Both the position numbers and the translations under genes were made by a program. This document shows positions 1 to 8,039 of a stretch of 50,032 nt of DNA, piece by piece; the stretch's first letter is position 1, and each line of letters starts with the position of its first letter. Origin of the DNA: Bacillus sp. AFS006103 (GTDB lineage Bacteria; Bacillota; Bacilli; Bacillales; Cytobacillaceae); the NCBI GenBank assembly GCA_002559145.1, contig NTXX01000017.1, positions 1 to 50,032 of the forward strand, in the 5' to 3' direction. Below the pieces are notes generated by a model. The model was not told where the DNA came from. It was given only the letters and a program-made list of their open reading frames with translations, and searched no databases.

Positions 1-22
1 AACTTTCGGGGGTCACCTCAGG

Positions 23-68
23 TTAGTTGCCTTTCTTTAAAATAAGCTGCGAAACACACTCCACGTGT
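23..68 (-). pseudogene. Displaced 3' end of rlmCD (left junction of the integrated element)
   Basis: On the minus strand this stretch reads T-H-V-E-C-V-S-Q-L-I-L-K-K-G-N-stop. It has no gene body attached. RlmCD at the far end of the element (17268-18644) reads [15 protein letters not shown] at its C-terminus, so both share the T-H-V-E-C codons at the putative att core. I infer that this is the original rlmCD tail, pushed away when the element integrated. Joining the two halves at the core keeps the reading frame. The fragment is only 15 codons, so the identification rests on its fit with the other junction. Confidence 0.7.
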
Positions 69-70
69 GT
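57..70. other. Putative left attachment site of a serine-recombinase element
   Basis: CACTCCACGTGTGT here matches CACTCCACGTGCGT at 17299-17312 (13 of 14, first 11 identical), with no further similarity on either side. The copies sit at the two ends of the foreign-looking region, and both lie in rlmCD-type C-terminal coding sequence. The short core and adjacent recombinase fit a serine-integrase attachment pair. Confidence 0.7.
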
Positions 71-159
71 GGAATGCTGACGGTAGGAAATTAATATTAT
101 GAGATGTAGTAAGCTCACCTTATTTTTTTACTTTAAGTCCAATTAAAATCTAACACTTT

Positions 160-3100
160 TTACTCAAAACGTTCATTTCTTTGCTTTTCCATGTTCAATT
201 CATTTTCTCTATAACTTCGAATAGTTTCTTTCAATTTTTCCTCTTCTTCGTTTGCCCACTCTGCAATTACCATGTTGCTATGGTTTTTTAACGCAGTAAT
301 TAAGCACAGGCAACTTTGCAACTTTTCTGCAAGTGAACCCGACCATGTTCTTGGATAAAATGATGCTCTAAATTTATTTAATATTACTACCGGATCATAA
401 AAATTCTCCATTATCCATAACGCTAAAGGGGTCCACTCCAAATTATGATCTTTATCAACTTGTTGAAAAGGTCTTAAGACGGAAGCAATAACAGGATAAT
501 GTGCTTTGGGGTTGATTTCACACCATTTTTTAATAATTTCCTCATTTATAAAAGAAAGAGCTTTACCTTTTTCAGAAAGTGCTTCGATTAACCAACCCTT
601 CACCTTTTGTTCATTACCTAAAAATTCATTTAGAAATACTTCAGGCTGTGTCTTGGATAAAGCGACCAGAACTCTTTGATAATCCGATGGGAAAATTTTA
701 AAGTCTTTGTATCCAACCGCAAGCCTTTCACACAATATCCTTGCGTTTGCTTCTCCAGATATACCATTAAAACAAGCTTCAATAATTTTTGCTAATCCAT
801 AATCTAAGTGACCTTTCTTATTATCTTCTCTTGAAAATTGATATTTCAACAATAGCTTTTGGCCCACATATGATATACAATCACTAATTAACGAGCCTTT
901 AGAAATACCATGTAGTCTCATGCTTAAGATTTCAATGGCTACTTCTAATCCATTTTCATTTAGTGATATTAACATTAAAATAACTGAAAGATCTTCATCA
1001 CTTATAGTTTCATGAACTCTACCATATGCAATATTTTGATATTGCCAAATAGGAGCTTCTCCATATTCAAGTGATTTTCTCAATCTAGTTACACCATGAG
1101 AATTAATGTTTACACTTATTTGTAACAAAGGAAAAACAGAAGCTAAAATTGGGTCTGTTACGGATTGATCGAGTAATTTTTCTGTAAGGGCTGAATCAAT
1201 TTCTGCTAATCTATTTAAAAAGCCACGGAGTACTTGATAGTTACGTTTCGAATCATCTATATGGGATAACTGTTCACAAAAAATAATCCATGTTTCTTCA
1301 TGATTGGCAGATCCATTTGCTATTCCTTGTCCAAGACTAAATAGCCCAGGACCATCATTTCCCAAAACTTCAGGTAATAATTGTTTTAACATTTCTTCTT
1401 GGGATCCAACCTCTCTCCCAAGTAATTGAATTTTCTGCTCTACTGTTGCTTCCCCATCCTCATCTATATCACCAATAGCATCAACCAAATCATAAATACT
1501 TCTTCCTGACAATGAATAAAATTTCGCTTGTTCAATTAAAGAGTTTGGCTCCAATAACAAATTTAATTCATTTAATCTTTTGAATATCTCCGGAGCCATT
1601 TCCTTCCCATCAAATCTCATGGTTGTTCTTACAGCTAACCATCCCTCTCTCCAAGATCCTTTAGAAGAAATTGTTTTTGAAACTTGTTCAAGTTCATCAT
1701 ACATACCTGCATTTACCCAAAGCCCTCTAAACTTTGATGCTATTAATTCTTTTACTTTAAAAGCAAACGGGCTTTCCGATATTACCACACTAAGAGAGTA
1801 CTCGATAAACAATTTGAGCCATGTACGTATTTCGGATCTGTTTTTAGGTTGGTAACCATAGTCCCTTGGTCTTGCTCCAAATTCAAAGCTATACGAGGAA
1901 CTAAAATGAGTTGTTTCTAGAGCTGCATCTAACAAAGAAATTCCTAAATCCACTTCAGCTTCTATATGTGATTCTACTAATTTCTTAATTATTCTTAGTC
2001 TTTGGTCTGCTGTTGCATGTGTTCCGGAAAGATAAATATAAAAAAGAGATTTTAGTAATTTTCTTATTGAATTGACGTTTTCATTTGTTTTCTCCAATAA
2101 AGCATATTTACAAAGTATTCCAGCTGATCGAATAAATAAATGTTTATCATAGGCTAAAGATCTAAGAAGGCTTGTATATTCATTGTAAAATTCATTATCT
2201 CGGGTAAAAAATGTACCAGCACTACTCATTTTAACAATTCTTTCAATCGCAGAAAGGGTTAGTTCAGGATTTAAGGGAGCAATATTTCTGAACAATGTTA
2301 CTCCCAATTCATTAAGATTACTTACATCTCCAAGTAGCCCATCCTCTTTCAGCCATCTTTTAGAAATTTCTTTAGCTGCTTCACTTTCATGTAAATAACT
2401 TAATCTTCTTGAAAATGATTTTAATAGTCTATCAGATCCACCATTTTCAAATACACTACATATTTTTTCAATCGGTATATTTTCAAGAGCTCTCTGAGCC
2501 AGTTTATTAGCAATTGCATGAGGTAGAACTGCTCGCCACACACTACGCTTTTGAATAAGATCACGTCGCATTAACTCACTTACATTCCTATACATTTCTT
2601 GAACATTCATATCTACTAAATCACTTAGCAATTCTAATTCTGCATTTTCAAATAGTTGAATATTAAATGAATAGACCAATGAGCAGGCCTCTGCAGCTCT
2701 TAATAGTGAACTACTTGGTTCATTTCGTTGCTGAAATAATCGATTAAATAAGTCGTTATCTTTTAACTCAGATAAATTATCTCCACGTTTTACTGTGTTC
2801 CCGAGGGCAATGGCAATTCTAGCATTTCCTCCAGAAAAATTTGCTATACTCTGTGCATCTATTTCTGTTATATGACTAAATCTTTTTAATACGACTTTTT
2901 CTATTAATTCAGTTGATGCTGGTTCTAAACGAAAAACATCGGTCTCTTCTGGCTGGTCATCTCTAACATCATATTCAACAGTTATTAAACTTACTAAGCT
3001 ATTTGGTTTCGAACATATAAGGCTTAATCGTCTATGTAAATCTGGCGGGCAATTATCTACTGCAAGAATAAATCGAGATTTAAGAGCAACTAGTCTCTCA

Positions 3101-3954
3101 GCGAAATTAATAGGATCTGGGTTAGGGCCGTCACTAATATCCGTATAAAATACGATTGATTTATTTAAAGGATTCTCTCCTATTCGTGCATCAAACAATG
3201 CTTGAAGCAATCTTGTTTTCCCTACACCTGAAAGCCCTACCAAACGTGCTGAAGATGCAGGTCTATGAAGAATGTTTCGAATTTCATTTATTCCATCACT
3301 TATTGCTAATCCTTGTGAATAAGAGTTAGGTTCACTATATAAACGAACATGTTCATCTAACATATACTCCTCTTCAATTCCAAATGGGCAATTTGCCCAA
3401 TTCTCAAATGTTCTCCATCCCTGAATTGGTCTTCCTATTTTTTCTCTTACCCAAAGGACCAAAGCAGGATGACTACGAACCCAACCAGCAATCCGTTCTC
3501 TATCATAGAAGTCTACTTTAATGTCAGTATAATTCGGGTAGTCAGACAATGCATCTAGCATTGCTTTCTTTCGATCTTTAAGAGCCGAATCAGCAGTTGA
3601 GCCTTGGCTACTAACAATAATATAAGCACCCTTGGAATCTACTATATCTTTTATTATCTGTCTAAGCTTACCTTTGGGTCGCATTTCATTTAAAATTTCC
3701 GCTCTTGGCATATCCGGTTTTTTTACTTGAAAGCCTGTTTTAGATCTTGGAATAAAACTATCAGTATGTACAGGAGATAAAAGGTCAACCCTGACATCAA
3801 TACCGCCATCTTTTGCGTTTTGGTGTCCTCCCCATGTTACCCCTGCTGTTGGTAAACCATAGGTACGTAGTTCAGCTTCACAGAGAAGACCGATTAGAGC
3901 CCTTAAATCGCTATCATTTAATTCGCTTATATCTTTACCATTAATTTCAAGCAT
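160..3954 (-). CDS. Predicted PD-(D/E)XK nuclease fused to a STAND-type NTPase (Avs-like defence protein)
   Basis: Large protein of 1264 residues. The first 90 residues carry a restriction-endonuclease-like pattern: acidic residues E26/E28, G-G-I-D at 50-53 and Q-V-K-K at 76-79. This resembles the Mrr/Cap4-type nuclease domains on many anti-phage STAND proteins. Residues 240-247 are a Walker A motif (GLSGVGKT). A hydrophobic strand ending in D300 is the likely Walker B. A GGNARIA segment near 375 looks like the end of the NTPase module. The remaining 850 residues are mostly helical without obvious motifs, as expected for a TPR/HEAT-like sensor arm. SD GGGAGGG lies 11 nt before the ATG. It stands alone at the outer end of the element. 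Known STAND defence proteins bind a phage protein, oligomerise and cut DNA; that role is inferred here. Exact family not recognised. Confidence 0.7.
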   Translation of the reverse strand: MLEINGKDISELNDSDLRALIGLLCEAELRTYGLPTAGVTWGGHQNAKDGGIDVRVDLLSPVHTDSFIPRSKTGFQVKKPDMPRAEILNEMRPKGKLRQIIKDIVDSKGAYIIVSSQGSTADSALKDRKKAMLDALSDYPNYTDIKVDFYDRERIAGWVRSHPALVLWVREKIGRPIQGWRTFENWANCPFGIEEEYMLDEHVRLYSEPNSYSQGLAISDGINEIRNILHRPASSARLVGLSGVGKTRLLQALFDARIGENPLNKSIVFYTDISDGPNPDPINFAERLVALKSRFILAVDNCPPDLHRRLSLICSKPNSLVSLITVEYDVRDDQPEETDVFRLEPASTELIEKVVLKRFSHITEIDAQSIANFSGGNARIAIALGNTVKRGDNLSELKDNDLFNRLFQQRNEPSSSLLRAAEACSLVYSFNIQLFENAELELLSDLVDMNVQEMYRNVSELMRRDLIQKRSVWRAVLPHAIANKLAQRALENIPIEKICSVFENGGSDRLLKSFSRRLSYLHESEAAKEISKRWLKEDGLLGDVSNLNELGVTLFRNIAPLNPELTLSAIERIVKMSSAGTFFTRDNEFYNEYTSLLRSLAYDKHLFIRSAGILCKYALLEKTNENVNSIRKLLKSLFYIYLSGTHATADQRLRIIKKLVESHIEAEVDLGISLLDAALETTHFSSSYSFEFGARPRDYGYQPKNRSEIRTWLKLFIEYSLSVVISESPFAFKVKELIASKFRGLWVNAGMYDELEQVSKTISSKGSWREGWLAVRTTMRFDGKEMAPEIFKRLNELNLLLEPNSLIEQAKFYSLSGRSIYDLVDAIGDIDEDGEATVEQKIQLLGREVGSQEEMLKQLLPEVLGNDGPGLFSLGQGIANGSANHEETWIIFCEQLSHIDDSKRNYQVLRGFLNRLAEIDSALTEKLLDQSVTDPILASVFPLLQISVNINSHGVTRLRKSLEYGEAPIWQYQNIAYGRVHETISDEDLSVILMLISLNENGLEVAIEILSMRLHGISKGSLISDCISYVGQKLLLKYQFSREDNKKGHLDYGLAKIIEACFNGISGEANARILCERLAVGYKDFKIFPSDYQRVLVALSKTQPEVFLNEFLGNEQKVKGWLIEALSEKGKALSFINEEIIKKWCEINPKAHYPVIASVLRPFQQVDKDHNLEWTPLALWIMENFYDPVVILNKFRASFYPRTWSGSLAEKLQSCLCLITALKNHSNMVIAEWANEEEEKLKETIRSYRENELNMEKQRNERFE

Positions 3955-4124
3955 ATTACCTAAAGCCCTCCCTTACCACAATAAAAAGAATATTATCCAA
4001 TAGGATAACTATTTTCATGAATAATAAAAAACTCATCGTCTTGTTTGAAAGAAAACGAGCGTGCCTAATTTAGCCAATTTTAAAATTATTGGTTTACTTT
4101 GAACTTTTATGAATTCTACTTTCG

Positions 4125-4241
4125 TTAATACTCGTAAGGTTCATCATCTAAATTTTCTAAGTAACCTTCACTTTTATCCTCTTCAGATTTTGCATTAATG
4201 TTTTCAATACGTAATTATTCATCTCGCTCGATTTGTCTCAT
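4125..4241 (-). pseudogene. Decayed short ORF with one in-frame stop
   Basis: The minus strand reads MRQIERDE, then TAA at 4215-4217, then LRIENINAKSEEDKS and on to an acidic tail D-E-P-Y-E-Y-stop. Codon use on both sides of the stop looks coding, and a single CAA-to-TAA change would explain it. The product is not recognised. It belongs to a run of small broken ORFs between 4.1 and 4.9 kb, which reads like the decayed accessory part of a plasmid or phage. Nothing else is visible between 3955 and 4124 except the leader of the STAND gene. Confidence 0.4.
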
Positions 4242-4268
4242 TAAGCAAGGCGCTTTCGGCAGTATTTT

Positions 4269-4511
4269 TTAACTTACTCCTCTATATCCCCAATAAAGCT
4301 GATTTTTAAAAATTAACTCTGTGTTAAGTAGTTCGTCAATTTTTTTAATTTTTTTGTTACGGTGTATCCAACGTTAAATTCACGATTAACCAAATAAAAT
4401 AAATGCTCTTTTTTCTCTTGTTTCTAAAGTTAAAAATGTTTCATAATATTTCTTTTCTCCTTCAATAATGAGCGAATTTAAACCTAACGCACCTCTATAT
4501 ATAATTTCCAT
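4269..4511 (-). pseudogene. Unrecognised small gene broken by two frameshifts
   Basis: Three consecutive minus-strand frames join into one plausible protein of about 80 residues. It starts MEIIYRGALGLNSLI, shifts near 4390 at G/VNREFNVGYTVTKK, shifts again in an A-rich run near 4345 to KKIDELLNTELIFKNQ, and ends YWGYRGVS-stop. The shifts lie next to homopolymers. No SD precedes the ATG. An alternative upstream start (MSRTILKING in another frame, from about 4535) would need a third shift. I do not recognise the family. The conserved coding character suggests recent decay, or sequencing errors in the A-runs. Confidence 0.45.
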
Positions 4512-4544
4512 TTATTTTCAGTATAGTTCTACTCATACAAGTTT

Positions 4545-4640
4545 TCAATTTTCTTTTAGAAAACATTCAGACAAAAAATGTTTAAAAGGAGATCTCACTT
4601 CTTTCTTTTCTTCTTCATCCTCTAGTGAATAATTTTCCAT
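4545..4640 (-). CDS. Possible 31-residue acidic peptide
   Basis: Open frame from ATG at 4638-4640, starting MENYSLEDEEEKKE and ending in a hydrophobic F-L-S-E-C-F-L-K-E-N stretch. No convincing SD is present. It lies between broken ORFs, so it may be another remnant and not an expressed gene. Family unknown. Confidence 0.25.
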   Translation of the reverse strand: MENYSLEDEEEKKEVRSPFKHFLSECFLKEN

Positions 4641-4675
4641 AAATAATCCCAGGGTTTTAACAAAAAATATGAAAA

Positions 4676-4697
4676 GACTTGCCCTTAAAGGCAAGTC
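4676..4697 (-). terminator. Rho-independent terminator, minus strand
   Basis: Perfect 8-bp stem GACTTGCC/GGCAAGTC with a 6-nt loop. Read on the minus strand it is followed by TTTTCATATTTTTTG. It would end transcripts from the GIY-YIG gene and the tiny ORF before it. Confidence 0.6.
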
Positions 4698-4758
4698 CAT
4701 TAAGCAACAATTCTAAAACTCATTTTTCTTAATAACTTTCATCCTTATCTGCCATATT

Positions 4759-4824
4759 TTATTTATCTGATTTTGATTCCTCATATAAATCAGAGATATT
4801 CAATTGGATTCTTAATTGCAACAT
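4759..4824 (-). CDS. Possible 21-residue peptide downstream of the GIY-YIG gene
   Basis: ATG at 4822-4824 follows GAAGGGGTCGA, a usable SD. The frame reads MLQLRIQLNISDLYEE and ends after S-K-S-D-K. It lies 49 nt downstream of the GIY-YIG gene on the same strand and before the terminator at 4676. No known family. It may be a real small peptide or a decayed start of a longer gene. Confidence 0.3.
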   Translation of the reverse strand: MLQLRIQLNISDLYEESKSDK

Positions 4825-4873
4825 TCGACCCCTTCAAATTAGATTAACTAGAAGATAAAGGTGAACCTATTAG

Positions 4874-5518
4874 CTATTTTTTATTTGGACATATAATTTG
4901 ATACTGACTAGAGAACAATAGCTTTTGTAATGTAATTTCTTCGATATGACTACCTCTCCAAAATATAATAAAACTATTGTTCTTTATTGATATATCCACG
5001 ATTGTTCCATATTTTCTTGTCTCACCCTGATTAAAAATAAGATTGACCCCTATTAAATTTTCTGCAATATTAATAGATGTTTTATTCTTTTTTGTAATCA
5101 CAGCAATCTTACCTATTAAATCATTTACAATTGCATGAGCTGTATCCCGATAACGACCAATCCCGTTAGCATTAACTAAAAAAGATATGTGGGATACAGA
5201 ATTACGATTTATTAGAAAAGATTCTATTTCTTTATAATCATCAGTACAAAAGTAAGTTACTTCTAAGTAGTTTGGTTTTACGTTTGCAATTAGCCGATCT
5301 ATTGGGCGGTTTTTTCCTCCTCTTGAGGGATCTTCTGCTATAAGAATATAATGTTTTAAGCGAATTGCTAATGTTTTATTTTCCCCAGTCGATCCTACAT
5401 ATAAAGGAACGAAATCCATATCTTGAAATAAGCGGAGCAAAATAATATATACACCGTTTTTTCGAGGAATATGCTTATTTACCTCTGATCTGCTTAACTC
5501 GACATAATGATTAAACAT
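4874..5518 (-). CDS. GIY-YIG-type nuclease-fold protein with an extra C-terminal domain
   Basis: Predicted 214 residues from the ATG at 5516-5518, which has a strong SD (GAGGAGGG) 6 nt upstream. The frame is open for 20 more codons upstream, but those have no SD. GVYII at 22-26 and YVG at 40-42 match the GIY and YIG elements. R53/H56, an E-rich helix (K-E-I-E-S-F-L-I) near 98 and N-A-N-G near 117 fit the Arg, Glu and Asn positions of the family, so the fold looks complete. About 65 further residues hold a beta-rich segment (K-Y-G-T-I-V-D-I ... F-I-I-F-W-R-G) that I do not recognise. Such domains occur in homing, repair and defence nucleases. Its place in the cargo between defence and replication genes does not settle which. 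Fold assignment is fairly firm; role unknown. Confidence 0.65.
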   Translation of the reverse strand: MFNHYVELSRSEVNKHIPRKNGVYIILLRLFQDMDFVPLYVGSTGENKTLAIRLKHYILIAEDPSRGGKNRPIDRLIANVKPNYLEVTYFCTDDYKEIESFLINRNSVSHISFLVNANGIGRYRDTAHAIVNDLIGKIAVITKKNKTSINIAENLIGVNLIFNQGETRKYGTIVDISIKNNSFIIFWRGSHIEEITLQKLLFSSQYQIICPNKK

Positions 5519-5739
5519 TTCTTCCCTCCTCAATGTTTTTTCAATAAAATTTGTTTGCCAAAAAATAATCAAAAACAAAAAGCAACATCCATAAAAGAGT
5601 TAAGCTCGAAAGCTTCTACTTAAATAGAAAACAAGTACCAATTGCTATCTTTGACAGTTCCAATTTTAAATATAAATCCTTTCCTTTATTTCTATTCTTC
5701 CCTTAAAATATTATTTTTCCGTTCCAGATATTGTATCCT

Positions 5740-6110
5740 CTATTCTAATTCTTGAGCTTTATCTTGCTGCTTATTTATCAAATTACTCTGTTCAATCAAT
5801 AACCTTTTCAATTCTTCATAGGAGTTGCAGTCCGAAAATTTTGGTACCAACATTGATTCCTTGTTAAGTGCGTCTTCAGAGCTAATAAATTCTATTTGAT
5901 AAGTTTGTCCTGTTACTTCTCTTACAGTTTCTATAATTATTGTTTTATATCGATTTTCTAGCCAATCAGCTACAAATCTATTTTTTGCCTCTACAGTAAT
6001 GACATTGTCCTAGAATTCGGCATTTGTCCCAAAAAAACAAGCTTCAAAACTTGGTTTTAATATTTATCACTTATCTTATTAAGAATGGTTAACCAAAATC
6101 CATTGGCCAT
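5740..6110 (-). pseudogene. Decayed replication gene with a DnaA N-terminal-like domain
   Basis: The minus strand reads MANGFWLTILNKISDKY, then loses one base, continues KPSFEACFFGTNAEF, hits TAG at about 6011, and continues DNVITVEAKNRFVADWLENR followed by Y-K-T-I-I-I-E-T-V-R-E-V-T-G-Q. This closely follows the DnaA domain I pattern: W..L..I...I..P.F..W...T, then an N-x-(V/I)-x-V-x-A-x-N-x-F-x-x-x-W-L-E-x-x-Y core. An acidic stretch and a short coiled coil (about 30 residues) follow, so the protein was about 120 residues and lacked the AAA+ and DNA-binding parts of DnaA. DnaA-N proteins of this size occur as plasmid or phage initiator components. The start has a reasonable SD (GGGAGTGAGAGG). 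One deletion plus one stop make it non-functional as read. I see nothing clear in 5579-5739. Confidence 0.7.
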
Positions 6111-6165
6111 CCTCTCACTCCCAAATGTAAACTAAGACTTAATATTTTAAATGACCTGGTAGTAA

Positions 6166-6735
6166 TTAATAGCCTATAATTTTTCTTGCAGCATTATGAG
6201 CTGCCTTATAATACGGGTTGTGCCTCTTAAGCCCCTTTTTCATTGTTTGGATTTGTAAATTAATACCTGGATGATATTTTAGAAATTCAATACATAAGTT
6301 TCTTATTTCATTAACAATTAGATTAATTGATCGATTTTTCGTTAAGTTGCAAGTACCACTAAGCTGATCTAATAATGTTAAATCACTGTAAATAATTATT
6401 TCTGGCGGTATTTTACACTCTTCTTTATACATGGTAATTATTTGTTCAAGAGCAAATACAATTGCTGAAAGCTCGGCAAATATAATTTGTCTTTTCTTTG
6501 ATTGATTATATTGTTTTTTAGATTTTACCTTTACCTCACCTTGACCAACAAAACAAACAGCTATCCCAAAAATCCCCTGAAATTTGAGTTCTGAAGCATC
6601 AACAAAAATCCTTATAACGTCTTCATCATAGACCATTTCTTCTGCTCTCTGTTTTGCATCATCAGGCGGCTTTATTTGAGATTTCATCAAATATTGCTTA
6701 TTAATACCTTTATGTTGCTCCCATCTTTTATCCAT
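6166..6735 (-). CDS. RNase H-like fold protein with an altered last catalytic position
   Basis: Predicted 189 residues from ATG 6733-6735, chosen because AAGGAG lies 9 nt before it; the two in-frame ATGs upstream lack such a site. I-F-V-D-A-S (D46), A-E-L-S-A-I (E88) and I-Y-S-D (D118) match the first three acidic residues of the RNase H1 active site. The fourth position, usually Asp in A-D-x-L-A-R, is Asn here (H-N-A-A-R, N181). A 40-residue N-terminal extension is charged. Similar stand-alone RNase H-like proteins are common on Bacillus plasmids and elements. The Asn may lower or abolish metal-dependent cleavage. Neighbours are a decayed DnaA-N gene and a rolling-circle Rep operon on the opposite strand, which suggests a replication-related origin. 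Confidence 0.65.
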   Translation of the reverse strand: MDKRWEQHKGINKQYLMKSQIKPPDDAKQRAEEMVYDEDVIRIFVDASELKFQGIFGIAVCFVGQGEVKVKSKKQYNQSKKRQIIFAELSAIVFALEQIITMYKEECKIPPEIIIYSDLTLLDQLSGTCNLTKNRSINLIVNEIRNLCIEFLKYHPGINLQIQTMKKGLKRHNPYYKAAHNAARKIIGY

Positions 6736-6894
6736 TCCATCATTCTCCTTTCTCATACACTTCGACAATTTGGGCTATCAATCCATTTCCCACTTATCAT
6801 ACCCTTTTCTGAAAAATTGGTAAATATTGTAATATACTACATTTTCTTAAGAATGGAAGTATTTCATCAAAAATAGAAGGAATTTGCAAGTAAC

Positions 6895-7055
6895 GTGAAA
6901 GATTCACTGATAGGGCTATTTGAGAATAGGATTACTGCCTGCAAACAGGTGCTGAGCGAAATAGACGAATTGTAATAATTCCAGATAAAATAAAGGTACA
7001 CCGGTGGACAAAAAATGATCAATCACTATTAAAAAGGCTTGGTAAATGTGATTAA
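6895..7055 (+). other. Two overlapping short open frames in the rep leader
   Basis: GTG at 6895 opens a 26-residue frame (VKDSLIGLFENRITACKQVL...) that stops at 6975. A second frame, open from 6930 to 7055 without a start codon, reads G-A-E-R-N-R-R-I-V-I-I-P-D-K-I-K-V-H-R-W and ends in K-R-L-G-K-C-D. Both look coding, so they may be a small gene broken by one shift. Alternatively only the first is real and acts as a leader peptide. The SD before the GTG is poorly spaced. The second frame runs into the hairpin at 7036. Confidence 0.3.
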
Positions 7056-7067
7056 TTTGACCAAGCC
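7036..7067 (+). promoter_or_regulatory. Inverted repeat directly upstream of the rep start
   Basis: Perfect 8-bp arms GGCTTGGT and ACCAAGCC separated by 16 nt. The right arm ends 3 nt before the rep SD (AAGGGG at 7071-7076). It could be a translational or transcriptional control hairpin or part of the replication origin. Read on the minus strand it is followed by TTTTT and could also act as a terminator. Confidence 0.45.
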
Positions 7068-7084
7068 ATTAAGGGGATATAAAA

Positions 7085-7855
7085 ATGACACTTTATACAA
7101 AAGCCCACATTAGCAACAGATTCGTAGAAGTCACACAACAGACAGTTCTTCCACTAACGAAGAGGACTTCTCTTGGAGGACGTAAACCCTCCTCCAATCT
7201 GAGTATTGAGAAATACGAAACCTATCTAAAAATAAGCATTAATCGTGCACGTAGGAAGATTCGCAGATTGTTTGAGTGTAATTTTGCTGATCAATATGCC
7301 TTCTTAACACTGACCTTTAAACCATCAGTTGAAATTGATGTAACTGACATAAAAAGCTGTTACGAGATGTTTGCGAAGTTTAAAAAGCGACTTAAAAGCT
7401 ATTTAAAAACCAATAATCTGCCTGAATTTAAATACGTAGGTGTAACGGAGTTTCAAGATAAGAATCAAGGTGCCATACATTATCATCTTATTTGTAACCT
7501 CATTGAACTCCCTGGAAAAGTGATACAAGAGAAGTGGCAATACGGAGATGCCCATAAAGATATAGTCAAATCTGATCCCACTGATAATGAAAAAATCACT
7601 CACTATTTAAATAAAGGGATTGCGGATCCAAGACTCAATGGCTCTAAAAAGTATTTTCACTCACACGGGTTAAAAAAGCCAATTATTCTTGATATTGAAG
7701 ATCCAGAAGAATTTTATAACTTGCTAAATAAGTGCCAGCCAACTCTTAAACATGATTACGAAAAGCATTATCCTTTTACCGGCGAGTTTAAATACAAACA
7801 ATACTATGTTAACGATCCAAAGGAGTTAAATAATTATGTGCAAGAATTATTCTAA
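7085..7855 (+). CDS. HUH-type rolling-circle replication initiator
   Basis: 256 residues with the three hallmarks of small Rep proteins. F-L-T-L-T-F at 73-78 is motif 1. G-A-I-H-Y-H-L-I around 129-136 is the metal-binding HUH motif (H132-Y133-H134). H-Y-L-N-K at 163-167 is the likely nicking motif with Y164 and K167. The N-terminal 60 residues are basic. Family knowledge: such proteins nick one strand at the double-strand origin, bind the 5' end covalently and start leading-strand replication. Here the gene sits in an integrated element, so it may serve replication of the excised circle. SD AAGGGG lies 8 nt before ATG. It overlaps the next ORF by 20 nt, and the third gene encodes an apparent paralogue. 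The exact Rep family was not assigned. Confidence 0.8.
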   Translation: MTLYTKAHISNRFVEVTQQTVLPLTKRTSLGGRKPSSNLSIEKYETYLKISINRARRKIRRLFECNFADQYAFLTLTFKPSVEIDVTDIKSCYEMFAKFKKRLKSYLKTNNLPEFKYVGVTEFQDKNQGAIHYHLICNLIELPGKVIQEKWQYGDAHKDIVKSDPTDNEKITHYLNKGIADPRLNGSKKYFHSHGLKKPIILDIEDPEEFYNLLNKCQPTLKHDYEKHYPFTGEFKYKQYYVNDPKELNNYVQELF

Positions 7856-8039
7856 TTATCCAGAAATACTTAATGTCTCAGATATACAAATACTTCTTGG
7901 AATTGGAAGAAAGCAAGCTTATGAGCTTGTTCATTCCGGCAGCTTTCATGTTATTAATATCGGAAAACGTATCAAAGTATCCAAAAATGTGTTAATCAAC
8001 TGGATTGATGGAGGAAACAGCAATGCCAAAACAAACTAA
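7836..8039 (+). CDS. Small helix-turn-helix DNA-binding protein (excisionase/MerR-like)
   Basis: 67 residues. The segment L-N-V-S-D-I-Q-I-L-L-G-I-G-R-K-Q-A-Y-E-L then I-N-I-G-K-R-I-K-V-S has the helix-turn-helix plus wing layout of excisionase-family proteins (HTH_17 type). Its start lies inside the end of rep and its end overlaps the start of the next gene by 17 nt. The three are therefore one translationally coupled operon. It could be the element's excision factor, a copy-number regulator or a partner in origin recognition; the sequence does not decide. Such small proteins are usual next to rep or int genes on mobile elements. Confidence 0.7.
   Translation: MCKNYSNYPEILNVSDIQILLGIGRKQAYELVHSGSFHVINIGKRIKVSKNVLINWIDGGNSNAKTN

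Noticed and set aside
8005..8022. Start of the Rep paralogue at the ATG at 8005
   Set aside because: GGAGG lies between this ATG and the one at 8023, so the downstream ATG is the better start.
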